NCBI RefSeq assembly: GCF_001543895.1
Contig: NZ_JYIJ01000018.1
Span: forward strand, 682,001 to 746,000
Length of the DNA: 64,000 nt
Origin: Carbonactinospora thermoautotrophica
Lineage (GTDB): Bacteria > Actinomycetota > Actinomycetes > Streptomycetales > Carbonactinosporaceae
Reading direction: 5' to 3'
The notes beneath the pieces are model-generated. The model was not told the origin of the DNA and did no database searches. It saw only the letters and a program-made list of their open reading frames with translations. Made by a program: the position numbers and the translations under genes. This document shows positions 17,164-25,174 of this stretch, piece by piece. Position 1 is the stretch's first letter. Each line of letters starts with the position of its first letter.

Positions 17164-18014
17164 TTTGTGCGTGTTTCCTCCCGGTTGGAGTGCGTGTGAG
17201 TATGGGTGACGAGGCGGCGCTCCGCGTTCTTGTCGTCGGAGAGTCGTGGATCAAGCACACGGTGCACTTGAAGGGTTTCGATTCTTTTCAGACCACGGAG
17301 TACGAGGAGGGTGCTGGGGTTTTCCTCGGGGCGCTGGCGGCCTCGGGGTTTGAGGTGACGTACTTGCGTGCGCATGAGATCTCCGGCCGGTTCCCGAGGA
17401 CCAGGGAGGAGATCGACCGGTTCGATGTGGTCCTCATCAGTGATGTGGGGGCGAATTCGTTCCTGCTGGCGGATGAGACGTTCCTGCGGTCGGAGCGCAC
17501 GGTCAACCGGTTGGCCCTGCTCGCCGATTACGTCCAGCGCGGCGGTGGGCTGGTCATGGTTGGCGGATACATGTCGTTCAGTGGGATCGATGGCCGGGCG
17601 CGGTACAAGATGAGCCCGCTGGCGTCGGTGTTGCCGGTGGAGATGCTCGATCACGATGACCGGGTGGAGGTTCCGGAGGGGGTCGTGCCGAGCGTCGAGG
17701 TGCCGGGGCATGAGGTGTTGGGCGGGACGCCGGCGCAGTGGCCGATCCTTTTGGGTTACAACCGGCTGGTCGCGAAGCCGGGCAGCACGGTGGTCGCGCG
17801 GGTGGGGGAAGACCCGCTGCTGGTGGTCGGGGATGCGGGGTCGGGGCGTACGGTGGCGTTCGCTTCGGATCTGGCCCCGCATTGGGCGCCGCCGGAGTTT
17901 TTGAACTGGGCGTATTACCGGCAGCTTTGGGCGTCCATCCTGCGCTGGGCGGGCAGGGGCGGCGCCGCCGGGGCCGAGCAGCCCACCGCCGCACACATGG
18001 AGGCACTGGCGTGA
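17164..18014 (+). repeat. 851-bp inverted repeat, left copy
   Basis: Bases 17164-18014 are almost identical to the reverse complement of 21637-22487; I found one substitution, a silent CTG/CTC Leu change near 17820. The repeat covers the whole GATase1-like gene plus about 38 bases of leader. Outside it the two copies diverge sharply. Confidence 0.9.
17202..18014 (+). CDS. GATase1-like (DUF1355/ThuA-like) protein, copy 1
   Basis: A 270-residue protein of the class-I glutamine-amidotransferase-like superfamily. LRVLVVGESWIKHT opens the fold, FDVVLISDVGANSF follows, YVQRGGGLVMVGGYMSF marks the nucleophile-elbow region (no Cys, so not a classical amidotransferase), and GRTVAFASDLAPHWAPPEF closes it. 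Similar domains occur with sugar catabolic genes. In-frame starts are GTG 17196 (5 bases after GGAG) and ATG 17202. The stop overlaps the start of a truncated lacI, followed by ribokinase. Confidence 0.8.
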   Translation: MGDEAALRVLVVGESWIKHTVHLKGFDSFQTTEYEEGAGVFLGALAASGFEVTYLRAHEISGRFPRTREEIDRFDVVLISDVGANSFLLADETFLRSERTVNRLALLADYVQRGGGLVMVGGYMSFSGIDGRARYKMSPLASVLPVEMLDHDDRVEVPEGVVPSVEVPGHEVLGGTPAQWPILLGYNRLVAKPGSTVVARVGEDPLLVVGDAGSGRTVAFASDLAPHWAPPEFLNWAYYRQLWASILRWAGRGGAAGAEQPTAAHMEALA

Positions 18015-18136
18015 TGCTGGGTACCCGGCTGTTCGATCCGTTGGAGGGTAAGGCTGAGGAGCAACCGGACAGCTTGTTTCCGGCCTCGGTTCAGATCCGG
18101 GACTCTGTCGCGCCGCCGAGGTGTGGGCGGTCATGA
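18011..18136 (+). pseudogene. Internally deleted lacI (C-terminal 40 codons)
   Basis: The reading frame beginning GTG 18011 encodes VMLGTRLFDPLEG and ends SVAPPRCGRS. This matches the C-terminus of the intact LacI at 20591-21640 (LLFDLLEG to SVAPPRRGRS) with about ten changes. All of the HTH and most of the sensor domain are deleted, yet the frame stays open and keeps GTGA and ATGA overlaps with its neighbours, so translation of ribokinase would remain coupled. The divergence shows this lacI was a paralogue, not a recent copy. Confidence 0.85.
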
Positions 18137-19161
18137 GTAGCGGGTGGCCTGCTGGCCCGGCGGGGTCGGGGCGGGTTGTGGTGGTGGGCGCGATCAACGT
18201 GGACCTGGTGGTCGCTGCGGGGCGGCTTCCTGGTCCGGGGGAGACGGTGGTGGGTGCGCGTGTTGAGCGCCACGGCGGTGGCAAGGGGGCGAATGCCGCC
18301 GTGGCGGCTGCGCGGGCGGGGGCGGCGGTGCGCCTTGTGGGGGCGGTGGGCGCGGATGAGAACGGTGCGAGTGCGCTGAGCGAGCTCCGCGCGCAGGGGG
18401 TGGGTGTCGGTGACGTCGCGGTGCTCGATGGTGAGGCCACGGGTGTCGCGTTGATCGTGGTGGACCCGGAGGGGGAGAACCAGATCGCCGTGGGGGCGGG
18501 CGCGAATGCGGCTGTCACGGCGGATCAGGTAGGGGCGGCACTGCAGGACGCGCTGCCGGGCGCCGGTTGTGTGCTGGTCAGTACCGAGATTCCCGGGGAT
18601 GCGGTTGCCGCTGCGGTGCAGGCCGCGACAGCGGCTGGTGTGCCGTGTGTGCTCAATCCTGCTCCGGTGATTCCGGAAGTGGTGGATCTGCTCGCGCATG
18701 GCCCGCTGTTGACGCCGAATGCGACGGAGATCGCCGAGCTCGCCGCCATGCTGGGACAGCAGCCCGCGGGTATGGTCGCGGCCGCTGGTGAGGAGGCGCT
18801 GGGCGCGACCGGTGGTGGCGCGACCGGGGCTGGACGTCGCGCGGAGGTCGACGGCGCGTGGATGGTGGTGGCGCGGACGGGAGCGCCCGTTGTCATCACC
18901 CTCGGGGGTGACGGTGTGCTGGTGCTGACGCCGGATGGGCAGGTGGATCATGTGCCGCCGACGCCGGTCACGGTGCGGGACACCACCGGTGCGGGGGACA
19001 CCTTCAATGGCGTCCTGGCCGCGCGTATCGCGGCTGGCGACCGGCTCGACGTCGCGGTGCGGGTCGCCACGACCGCCGCGTCCCTGTCCGTCGCCCAGCT
19101 CGGAGCGCGGGATGGAATGCCCGACGCCGTAACGATCGAGGCTGCGCTGCGAACAACATGA
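18133..19161 (+). CDS. rbsK: Ribokinase (PfkB family)
   Basis: A 342-residue PfkB sugar kinase that would phosphorylate ribose to ribose-5-phosphate. VVVVGAINVDLVV and HGGGKGANAAVAAARAGAAV are the two N-terminal signatures (substrate and oxyanion regions), NPAPV and TPNATEIAEL follow, and DTTGAGDTFNG holds the catalytic Asp at D289. An insert of about 25 Gly/Ala-rich residues lies near 215-240. The ATG overlaps the stop of the lacI remnant (ATGA). A 35-codon fragment of a second copy lies at 20488-20594. It ends at a perfect hairpin. Confidence 0.92.
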   Translation: MSSGWPAGPAGSGRVVVVGAINVDLVVAAGRLPGPGETVVGARVERHGGGKGANAAVAAARAGAAVRLVGAVGADENGASALSELRAQGVGVGDVAVLDGEATGVALIVVDPEGENQIAVGAGANAAVTADQVGAALQDALPGAGCVLVSTEIPGDAVAAAVQAATAAGVPCVLNPAPVIPEVVDLLAHGPLLTPNATEIAELAAMLGQQPAGMVAAAGEEALGATGGGATGAGRRAEVDGAWMVVARTGAPVVITLGGDGVLVLTPDGQVDHVPPTPVTVRDTTGAGDTFNGVLAARIAAGDRLDVAVRVATTAASLSVAQLGARDGMPDAVTIEAALRTT

Positions 19162-19162
19162 A

Positions 19163-19222
19163 CACGACAGCCACGGCTTGTAGCGGTGAAGCGCTTTCGA
19201 GCTACAAGCCGTGGCTGTCGTG
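19163..19222. terminator. Perfect 22-bp hairpin after ribokinase
   Basis: Bases 19163-19184 pair without mismatch to 19201-19222 (arms end in GCTTGTAGC and GCTACAAGC). The 16-base loop contains GAAGCGCTTTC, itself nearly palindromic and similar to LacI-type cores. A terminator is the simplest reading; the loop could also be a binding site. Confidence 0.7.
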
Positions 19223-19289
19223 CGACGTCTTCGAACCTCGGCACGCAGTCGTTCGTCGTCTACCTCCACTCACGTTCACAGGAGAAAGT

Positions 19290-19670
19290 TTGAGCACAGC
19301 AAACCGCGTGGCGTTGCTTGAGGAATTCATCAGAGCCTGGAGCGCTAAGGACGTCGACGCGCTGATGGATCTCATGGCAGAGGACTGTGAGTTCAGGTCC
19401 TCGCTCGGCGCGGAACCGGGCACGACCTTTGTCGGCCGCGATGAGGTCCGACGCGGGTACGAGCTGTTTCTCGGGCCCACCGATGAACCTGCCCCCGAGA
19501 CTGAGATCAGCGGGATTCTGGTCAACGACGACTTCGCAGTCGTACGTTGGACGTCGTTGTCGCCAGATGGTTCCTCCGTGGAGGTCCGCGCGTGTGACAT
19601 CTTCGAGTTCGAGGGCGACCGCATAAAGGTCAAGGACACGTACCGAAAGGTGCGTGGCGAGCTTCGTTGA
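19290..19670 (+). CDS. SnoaL/NTF2-like domain protein
   Basis: A 126-residue cone-fold protein: VALLEEFIRAWSAKDVDALM, LMAEDCEFRSS, FVGRDEVRRGYELF and FEFEGDRIKVKDTY are the classical SnoaL-like segments. Members are small isomerases, hydrolases or binding proteins, and the function here is unknown. I propose TTG 19290, since GGAGAA lies 4-9 bases before it and the upstream extension runs into the hairpin at 19163-19222. Confidence 0.65.
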   Translation: MSTANRVALLEEFIRAWSAKDVDALMDLMAEDCEFRSSLGAEPGTTFVGRDEVRRGYELFLGPTDEPAPETEISGILVNDDFAVVRWTSLSPDGSSVEVRACDIFEFEGDRIKVKDTYRKVRGELR

Positions 19671-19675
19671 CAGAG

Positions 19676-19709
19676 GAGCGCCGGGGCCTGGCGGCGGACA
19701 ACGCTCTCT
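19676..19709 (+). pseudogene. 34-bp fragment of a NAMPT gene
   Basis: These 34 bases match 29487-29520 inside the intact NAMPT gene at 33 positions, covering the codons for ERRGLAADNAL. The frame is not open to either side. It abuts an IS3 relic, which suggests that a second NAMPT gene once stood here and was lost, or that the fragment was carried in. Confidence 0.8.
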
Positions 19710-19714
19710 GTGGA

Positions 19715-20485
19715 TGCGGGGATACGGCCGGGTGGCAGGAGCTCGGATGCTGAACGGATCGCGCAGTTGGAGCGGGAGAACCGTGAGCTGCGTCGTGCGA
19801 TCGCTCAAAGCGATCTCGGCTTTCTTCGCTGCCCGGCCTTGGGCTGGCGGCTTATCCGGCGATGCGCGGCCGGTGCCAACGGACAGTGGCTCTGGCACAC
19901 CGTCGGTGACGCGGGGGTATCTGAGAAGGGGGAGGCGTGGTCGGAGGAGGTCGACGTTCGCGCGTCCGTACATCTGCCGTTCGATCATTTCTGAAGCGGG
20001 CCTGATCCATCGGGTCCTCCAGCAGACCAGTGATCACCTCGTGGATCGCCTGCCGGGCCGCCCCGGCTCCGGCGACGGTGTCCTGAACGGGCCCCCGCCC
20101 GCTGCGGCTCATCGATCACGGTCACCGGTGTACTCCTCAACACACGGTTGAACTCGTACACGCACCACCTGACACGCCCATCTTCCATCCGGACCGCGGC
20201 GGCGAGTACATCGCCGAGGCGTTCGCTGCCGCGTGTGCCCGGCTGGGGGTGACCCAGTCGATGGGCCGGGTCGGCTGCGCGTTGGACCCGTCGCCGAAGC
20301 GCTCAACTCCACGCTCAAGGTGGAGGCCATCCAGCACTTCACCACCCGCGAGGAGGCCCGGCAGGCGATCGCCACCTGGATCAGCGAGCCCTACCGCACC
20401 CGCCGCCGGCACTCAGCCTGCGGCGAGCAGTCCCCGATCGGCTACGAACACGGCACCGCCACCCTGGCGGAGGCCGCAGAGAACG
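19715..20485 (+). mobile_element. Decayed IS3-family element
   Basis: AERIAQLERENRELRRA near 19749-19800 is the leucine-zipper tail of an IS3 OrfA, followed out of frame by KAISAFFAAR. From about 20165, PIFHPDRGGEYIAEAFAAAC, GVTQSMGRVGCALD and, after a frameshift, EALNSTLKVEAIQHF and RTRRRHSACGEQSPIGYE are the catalytic C-terminal part of OrfB. The OrfB N-terminal half is missing, and 19850-20150 holds nothing I recognise. Its right end truncates a ribokinase copy. Confidence 0.8.
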
Positions 20486-20487
20486 AG

Positions 20488-20594
20488 CCTCCAGGGGTTG
20501 GCAGGCGTCCAGCAGCGACCACCAGGTCCACGTTGATCGTGCCTACCACAACCCGCCCCGACCCGACCGGGTCAGCAGACCACCCGCTACTCAT
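20488..20594 (-). pseudogene. rbsK: Ribokinase N-terminal fragment (second copy)
   Basis: Reading leftwards from ATG 20594, the first 35 or so codons parallel those of the intact rbsK (RVVVVGAINVDLVVAAGRLP in the intact copy; RVVVGTINVDLVVAAGRLP-like here). The fragment ends at the IS3 relic. It follows the intact lacI with the same ATGA overlap, so the original order was GATase1-like, lacI, rbsK in both copies. Confidence 0.85.
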
Positions 20595-21640
20595 GACCGC
20601 CCACGCCTCGGCGGTGCGACAGACTCCCGGATCTGAAGCGATGTCGGAAACAGCTCCGGTTCCCCCTCGGACTTGCCCTCCAACAGATCAAACAGCAGAG
20701 TCGCCGCTCGATATCCCATGTCGTACGCGGGTTGCCGGACCGTCGTGAGCCGCGGGGTGAGCAGCGCGGCGATGGGTACGTCATCGAAACCCACGATGCT
20801 GACGTCTTCCGGGACTCGAATCCCTGCCGATCTGCAGTATTCAAGGGCCCCAATGGCCATCAGGTCGTTGGCACAGAGCAACGCCGTCGGTCGATTCTTC
20901 GCCTGACCCCCAAGCAGCCGCGCCGCGAGTTCCGTGCCGGAGCGTTGCCGGTAATCCCCTACCAGAACCGGGATCTCATCCGGGTCATGACCGGCGGCGG
21001 CGAAGGCCTCTCGATAGCCTGCGAGACGTTGCTCGGCTGTCCACAGCGCCGTCGGACCTCCGATGACCGCGATCCGCTCGTGGCCCTGTTCCAATACATG
21101 ACGAGCGATTTCCCGCGCACCGCGACGAGAGTCAGACACAACGGATGGCAGATCGAAGCCCGGGATCCGCTCGTCGACGAGCACAACCGGGGCTAGTTCG
21201 TTGAGTTCGAGAACCGCGCTCGGTGACGTACCGGCGCCGGACAGGTAGACGACGCCGTCGAGCCGTTGGCTCCGCAGCAGCCTTGCATTGACCGATTCAG
21301 AGGCCCCGCCGGCCGCTTCGGGAGCACAGAAGACGACAAGCACGTCTCGCGCCGAAGCGGCACGCTCGACGCCCTCAGCAAGCAGGGCGAAGAACTGATT
21401 GGCGAGTTCAGGCACCACCAACCCGATCGTGGATGCCGACCGGAGCTTCAGGCTTCGCGCCGACGAGTTGGGCGTGTAGTTGAGTACGCGGACGGCATCG
21501 AGCACGCGCGCCCGACGGTCAGGCGCCACTGGTCCGCTGTTGTTCAGCACGTAGCTCACCGTGCTGACGGACACGCCAGCGTGCCGCGCAACGTCCTTCA
21601 TCGTGGGTCTGCGTTTTGGCGTCACGCGTTCTGTTGTCAC
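20591..21640 (-). CDS. LacI family transcriptional repressor
   Basis: A 349-residue repressor. The N-terminal HTH is PTMKDVARHAGVSVSTVSYVL followed by the hinge NSSARSLKLRSASTIGLVVP. The periplasmic-binding-protein-like sensor domain contains VVYLSGAG, VLVDERIPG, RIAVIGGP, ALLCANDLMAIGAL and VSIVGFDDVPIA. GTG 21640 overlaps the stop of the GATase1-like gene (GTGA), so the two are translated together. The effector is likely ribose or a related sugar, inferred from the neighbours. The site TAGAAACGTATCA in front of this operon suggests autoregulation and defines a probable regulon. Confidence 0.93.
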   Translation of the reverse strand: MTTERVTPKRRPTMKDVARHAGVSVSTVSYVLNNSGPVAPDRRARVLDAVRVLNYTPNSSARSLKLRSASTIGLVVPELANQFFALLAEGVERAASARDVLVVFCAPEAAGGASESVNARLLRSQRLDGVVYLSGAGTSPSAVLELNELAPVVLVDERIPGFDLPSVVSDSRRGAREIARHVLEQGHERIAVIGGPTALWTAEQRLAGYREAFAAAGHDPDEIPVLVGDYRQRSGTELAARLLGGQAKNRPTALLCANDLMAIGALEYCRSAGIRVPEDVSIVGFDDVPIAALLTPRLTTVRQPAYDMGYRAATLLFDLLEGKSEGEPELFPTSLQIRESVAPPRRGRS

Positions 21641-22449
21641 GCCAGTGCCTCCATGTGTGCGGCGGTGGGCTGCTCGGCCCCGGCGGCGCCGCCCCTGCCC
21701 GCCCAGCGCAGGATGGACGCCCAAAGCTGCCGGTAATACGCCCAGTTCAAAAACTCCGGCGGCGCCCAATGCGGGGCCAGATCCGAAGCGAACGCCACCG
21801 TACGCCCCGACCCCGCATCCCCGACCACGAGCAGCGGGTCTTCCCCCACCCGCGCGACCACCGTGCTGCCCGGCTTCGCGACCAGCCGGTTGTAACCCAA
21901 AAGGATCGGCCACTGCGCCGGCGTCCCGCCCAACACCTCATGCCCCGGCACCTCGACGCTCGGCACGACCCCCTCCGGAACCTCCACCCGGTCATCGTGA
22001 TCGAGCATCTCCACCGGCAACACCGACGCCAGCGGGCTCATCTTGTACCGCGCCCGGCCATCGATCCCACTGAACGACATGTATCCGCCAACCATGACCA
22101 GCCCACCGCCGCGCTGGACGTAATCGGCGAGCAGGGCCAACCGGTTGACCGTGCGCTCCGACCGCAGGAACGTCTCATCCGCCAGCAGGAACGAATTCGC
22201 CCCCACATCACTGATGAGGACCACATCGAACCGGTCGATCTCCTCCCTGGTCCTCGGGAACCGGCCGGAGATCTCATGCGCACGCAAGTACGTCACCTCA
22301 AACCCCGAGGCCGCCAGCGCCCCGAGGAAAACCCCAGCACCCTCCTCGTACTCCGTGGTCTGAAAAGAATCGAAACCCTTCAAGTGCACCGTGTGCTTGA
22401 TCCACGACTCTCCGACGACAAGAACGCGGAGCGCCGCCTCGTCACCCAT
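21637..22449 (-). CDS. GATase1-like (DUF1355/ThuA-like) protein, copy 2
   Basis: The protein is identical in sequence to copy 1 (17202-18014); see that entry for the fold. It is the first gene of an operon with the intact lacI. The promoter differs from that of copy 1 and carries the 13-bp LacI-type site 51 bp upstream of ATG 22449. Alternative in-frame GTG starts are at 22455 and 22461. Confidence 0.8.
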   Translation of the reverse strand: MGDEAALRVLVVGESWIKHTVHLKGFDSFQTTEYEEGAGVFLGALAASGFEVTYLRAHEISGRFPRTREEIDRFDVVLISDVGANSFLLADETFLRSERTVNRLALLADYVQRGGGLVMVGGYMSFSGIDGRARYKMSPLASVLPVEMLDHDDRVEVPEGVVPSVEVPGHEVLGGTPAQWPILLGYNRLVAKPGSTVVARVGEDPLLVVGDAGSGRTVAFASDLAPHWAPPEFLNWAYYRQLWASILRWAGRGGAAGAEQPTAAHMEALA

Positions 22450-22487
22450 ACTCACACGCACTCCAACCGGGAGGAAACACGCACAAC
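21637..22487 (-). repeat. 851-bp inverted repeat, right copy
   Basis: This is the inverted partner of 17164-18014. The two arms lie 3.6 kb apart and face each other, enclosing the lacI remnant, ribokinase, SnoaL-like gene, IS3 relic and intact lacI. Confidence 0.9.
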
Positions 22488-22499
22488 CATGACCTAGTA

Positions 22500-22512
22500 T
22501 AGAAACGTATCA
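22500..22512. promoter_or_regulatory. LacI-type operator before the GATase1-like/lacI operon
   Basis: TAGAAACGTATCA. It is immediately upstream of the repressor's own operon and exactly equal to the reverse complement of 12594-12606, so I use it as the reference site of the proposed regulon. Confidence 0.65.
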
Positions 22513-22549
22513 CGTGGAGGCTGAGCTGACCCTCCTCCGCGGCAATCCG

Positions 22550-23090
22550 CTTGGAGATCGCGGGCGCTCGCGACCGGTGCGCGTCGAGCTTGGCCACGAG
22601 CGTGTCGGCTGCGGACCGCGTGGATGATCTCGTCGTGTGCCGCCTGGATCGCGCCTCAGGCGAGGCGTTGTCATATCGGCCGGATGCTCCTGTGGAGTCG
22701 CAGAGTCAACGGGTGAGCCGGATGGCGTGGACTGGTCGGGCGACTCCAACACGCGACCTGAGATCGGCGTCGAGCTTCGCCGCGATGCGTTGGAGGGCCT
22801 CTTCATCGAGCGTCGGCGGCGTACGGCGTGCGGCCCGTTCCTCGAGTACCTGCCGCAGCTCGTAGATCTCCGTGAGGTCATCAGCACGAAGCTTGGTAAC
22901 TATCCGCGCCAGGGCCGATACATGACCTGCCCCTCCTGCTCGAGCGCGCGCAGCGCTTCGCGCACGGGAGCGATGCTGATGTCCAAGCCTTCGGCGATCT
23001 TCCTGGCGACCCCGCAGGCCATGCCGGCGGCGATCGCTCGGCGCAAAGCGTCGAGGGCGTGCTGAGTCGTGGTTCCGGGACCGGCCTTGT
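22550..23090 (-). pseudogene. GntR (FCD-type) regulator, frameshifted
   Basis: On the minus strand one frame gives HALDALRRAIAAGMACGVAR and APVREALRALEQEGQVMYRP, the GntR winged helix. The next frame gives LRADDLTEIYELRQVLEERA and RRTPPTLDEEALQRIAAKLD, the start of the FCD sensor domain. The C-terminal part is scrambled. It resembles the intact GntR at 36321-37007 (VPLREALKVLEGEGQVVYRP). It can no longer make a functional regulator. No other gene is supported in 22513-23461. Confidence 0.75.
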
Positions 23091-23309
23091 GCTTCCCCCG
23101 GCTGCCACTGACAAGAGTGGGCCGGCCTTCGTGCCCTCGGGCGACCACCCAGTCCACCCCCACCTCGAACCACGGGGGATGCGCGGGGCAGAACCAGGGC
23201 ATGCCGAAGGACGCTTCCCTCGGCGTCCGACACCGGCGCTTCTGTCCTCCCTCGCCTGTGAGCGAGGCGAGCCGACAAGGCCGCACCGGTTGACGAGTTT
23301 TCGAGACTG

Positions 23310-23323
23310 TAGAATCGTTACTA
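23310..23323. promoter_or_regulatory. Variant LacI-type site before aldehyde dehydrogenase 2
   Basis: TAGAATCGTTACTA is nearly palindromic (reverse complement TAGTAACGATTCTA) and resembles the TAGAAACG sites. It lies about 140 bp before the gene at 23462. Confidence 0.4.
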
Positions 23324-23461
23324 CTGCGAACGGTACGGAGCCCTGCGGCTCGCCAGCTACCGACTGGGGTTCTCGAGGTCTCTCACGTGGTCGATCTGGG
23401 CGGTCACCTGCCCTGGACTCCCGCAATCACCCATGTCTCGAAGATGTAGAAGGTACTGACA

Positions 23462-24928
23462 ATGCTCAGGCTTGCCTCATCGTCCGCGTCACTCGCCGAC
23501 GGCACCACCCTTTTCATCGGTGGTTCCTGGCAGGCGGCCAACGACACATACCAACGTTTCGACCCGGCTCACCTGGAACGGTCGACGGGTACGTTCGCGT
23601 CGGCCACACCCGAGCACGTGGCGAGCGCCTACGAGGCGGCGAGCGCGGCCCAGCCAGCCTGGAGCTCCACTCCAGCACCCCAGCGCGCGGAGATCCTGCG
23701 TCGTGCCGCCGACCTTCTGGAAGCCCGGGTTGACGAGGCGGCACGTCGGCTCACCTCTGACATGGGCAAGGCGATTCGCGACGCTCGCGCCGAGGTTCTA
23801 CGCAGCGTCGCGATCCTTCGCTATTTCTCGGGCGAGCTGCTGCAACCGGCCGGCGAGATCTACCCGAGCGCGGATCCCAACACGATGCTCCTGACGGTCG
23901 AGGAGCCGCTCGGGGTGGTGTGCGCCATCACTCCCTGGAACTTCCCCTTCGCCATTCCCACGTGGAAACTTGCACCCGCGCTCGGCTTCGGCAATGCGGT
24001 GGTCTGGAAGCCCGCCGAGTGGGCGTCCGGCAGCGCTGTATTCCTGACCGAGATACTCGCCGCCGCCGGACTCCCAGACGGGGTGCTGAACCTGGTCACG
24101 GGTAAGGGCAGCAGGCTCTCGTCGAGCCTCACCGGAGACCCCCGCCTGGCGGCGTTGACGTTCACCGGATCGGGTGAGGTGGGAGTGCGGCTCCGCCAAG
24201 CAGTCGCCGACAGGAACGTCAAGGTGCAGCTCGAGCTAGGCGGCAAGAATCCGGCAGTGGTGCTCGCCGACGCCGATCTTGAGGATGCTTCGGTGCAGGT
24301 GGTCCGAGGCGCCATGCTCTGCACGGGTCAGCGGTGCACGGCAACGAGCCGTGTCTACGTCGAACGCTCGGTGGCGCCGCGCTTCCGCGAGTTGCTCCGC
24401 CAACAAGTAGAGCGGCTTGTCGTCGGTGACCCCTTCGACGAAGCAACCGATGTTGGTCCGCTCGCCTCTCCTGAGCAGCGGGACACCGTCGCGAGCTACC
24501 TGCAGATCGCACGGGATGAGCAACTTGAAGTGATCACCGGCGGCACCATCGACGGCCCTGGCAGCTGCTTCGTAACGCCAACGGTTCTGGCGGGTGCTCG
24601 CTCTGACAGCCAGCTCATGCGTGAGGAGATCTTCGGCCCCGTCCTCGTCGTCGAGGAGGTCGATGACTTCGATGCGGCGCTTGAGGCCGCCAACGACACG
24701 GAGTTCGGGTTGTCCTCGGCGGTTTTCACGAAGGACATCGCCAAGGCGATGGCCTTCGTTCGCCGCACGCAGTCCGGTGTGGTCCACATCAACCGCGAGA
24801 CCGCCGGCGTGGAGCCGCACGTTCCGTTCGGTGGCCTGAAAGCCTCCAGCAGCATGAACCGCGAACAGGGTAAGGCCGCACGACTGTTCTTCACAACGAC
24901 GAAGACGGTCTACTTGCGCTCAACGTAG
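23462..24928 (+). CDS. Aldehyde dehydrogenase (ketoglutarate-semialdehyde dehydrogenase-like)
   Basis: A 488-residue aldehyde dehydrogenase. ITPWNFPFAIPTWKLAPAL holds the oxyanion Asn, E258 in LELGGKNPA is the general base, and C292 in TGQRCTATSRV is the nucleophile. EEIFGPVLVVEEVDDFDAAL and VPFGGLKASSSMNREQG complete the pattern. The TGQRCTATSR context is typical of alpha-ketoglutaric-semialdehyde dehydrogenases of oxidative pentose and sugar-acid pathways, but also of succinate-semialdehyde relatives, so the substrate is uncertain. A LacI-type site variant upstream links it to the nucleoside/ribose genes. Confidence 0.88.
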   Translation: MLRLASSSASLADGTTLFIGGSWQAANDTYQRFDPAHLERSTGTFASATPEHVASAYEAASAAQPAWSSTPAPQRAEILRRAADLLEARVDEAARRLTSDMGKAIRDARAEVLRSVAILRYFSGELLQPAGEIYPSADPNTMLLTVEEPLGVVCAITPWNFPFAIPTWKLAPALGFGNAVVWKPAEWASGSAVFLTEILAAAGLPDGVLNLVTGKGSRLSSSLTGDPRLAALTFTGSGEVGVRLRQAVADRNVKVQLELGGKNPAVVLADADLEDASVQVVRGAMLCTGQRCTATSRVYVERSVAPRFRELLRQQVERLVVGDPFDEATDVGPLASPEQRDTVASYLQIARDEQLEVITGGTIDGPGSCFVTPTVLAGARSDSQLMREEIFGPVLVVEEVDDFDAALEAANDTEFGLSSAVFTKDIAKAMAFVRRTQSGVVHINRETAGVEPHVPFGGLKASSSMNREQGKAARLFFTTTKTVYLRST

Positions 24929-25174
24929 CTGTCACTGTCACCCGACGCCGAAGCCCGGTTCGCCTGGCGATCTCTCGCCATCTCACGGTCTGCGAGATCG
25001 TGACCGACGAGGTGCGCAAGACATCACCGAATTCGGCGACGTGGTGGGTAGTGGGCGGCTCGATGTCACCTCCGCGACGGCACACCAGCACGAACCCGCC
25101 CGTACTGCTCTGGTACCAATCCAGCCAATCATTCAGCGATTAATACGCATCTCTACCGATCCGTGGAGCGGATA

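Noticed and set aside
17046-17165. Minus-strand peptide end (EIPGRGIKHARRLIRETREI) upstream of GATase1-like copy 1
   Set aside because: It looks protein-like, but the frame continues antisense through the GATase1-like gene and I recognise no family. It could be a gene remnant, which cannot be shown here.
19850-20150. Coding relic between the IS3 OrfA and OrfB remains
   Set aside because: No frame gives a recognisable IS3 or other family segment, so I leave it as unidentified sequence inside the element.
20816-20840. GGGACTCGAATCCCTGCCGAT resembling a tRNA T-arm
   Set aside because: It lies inside the intact lacI coding sequence and no acceptor or anticodon stem can be formed around it.
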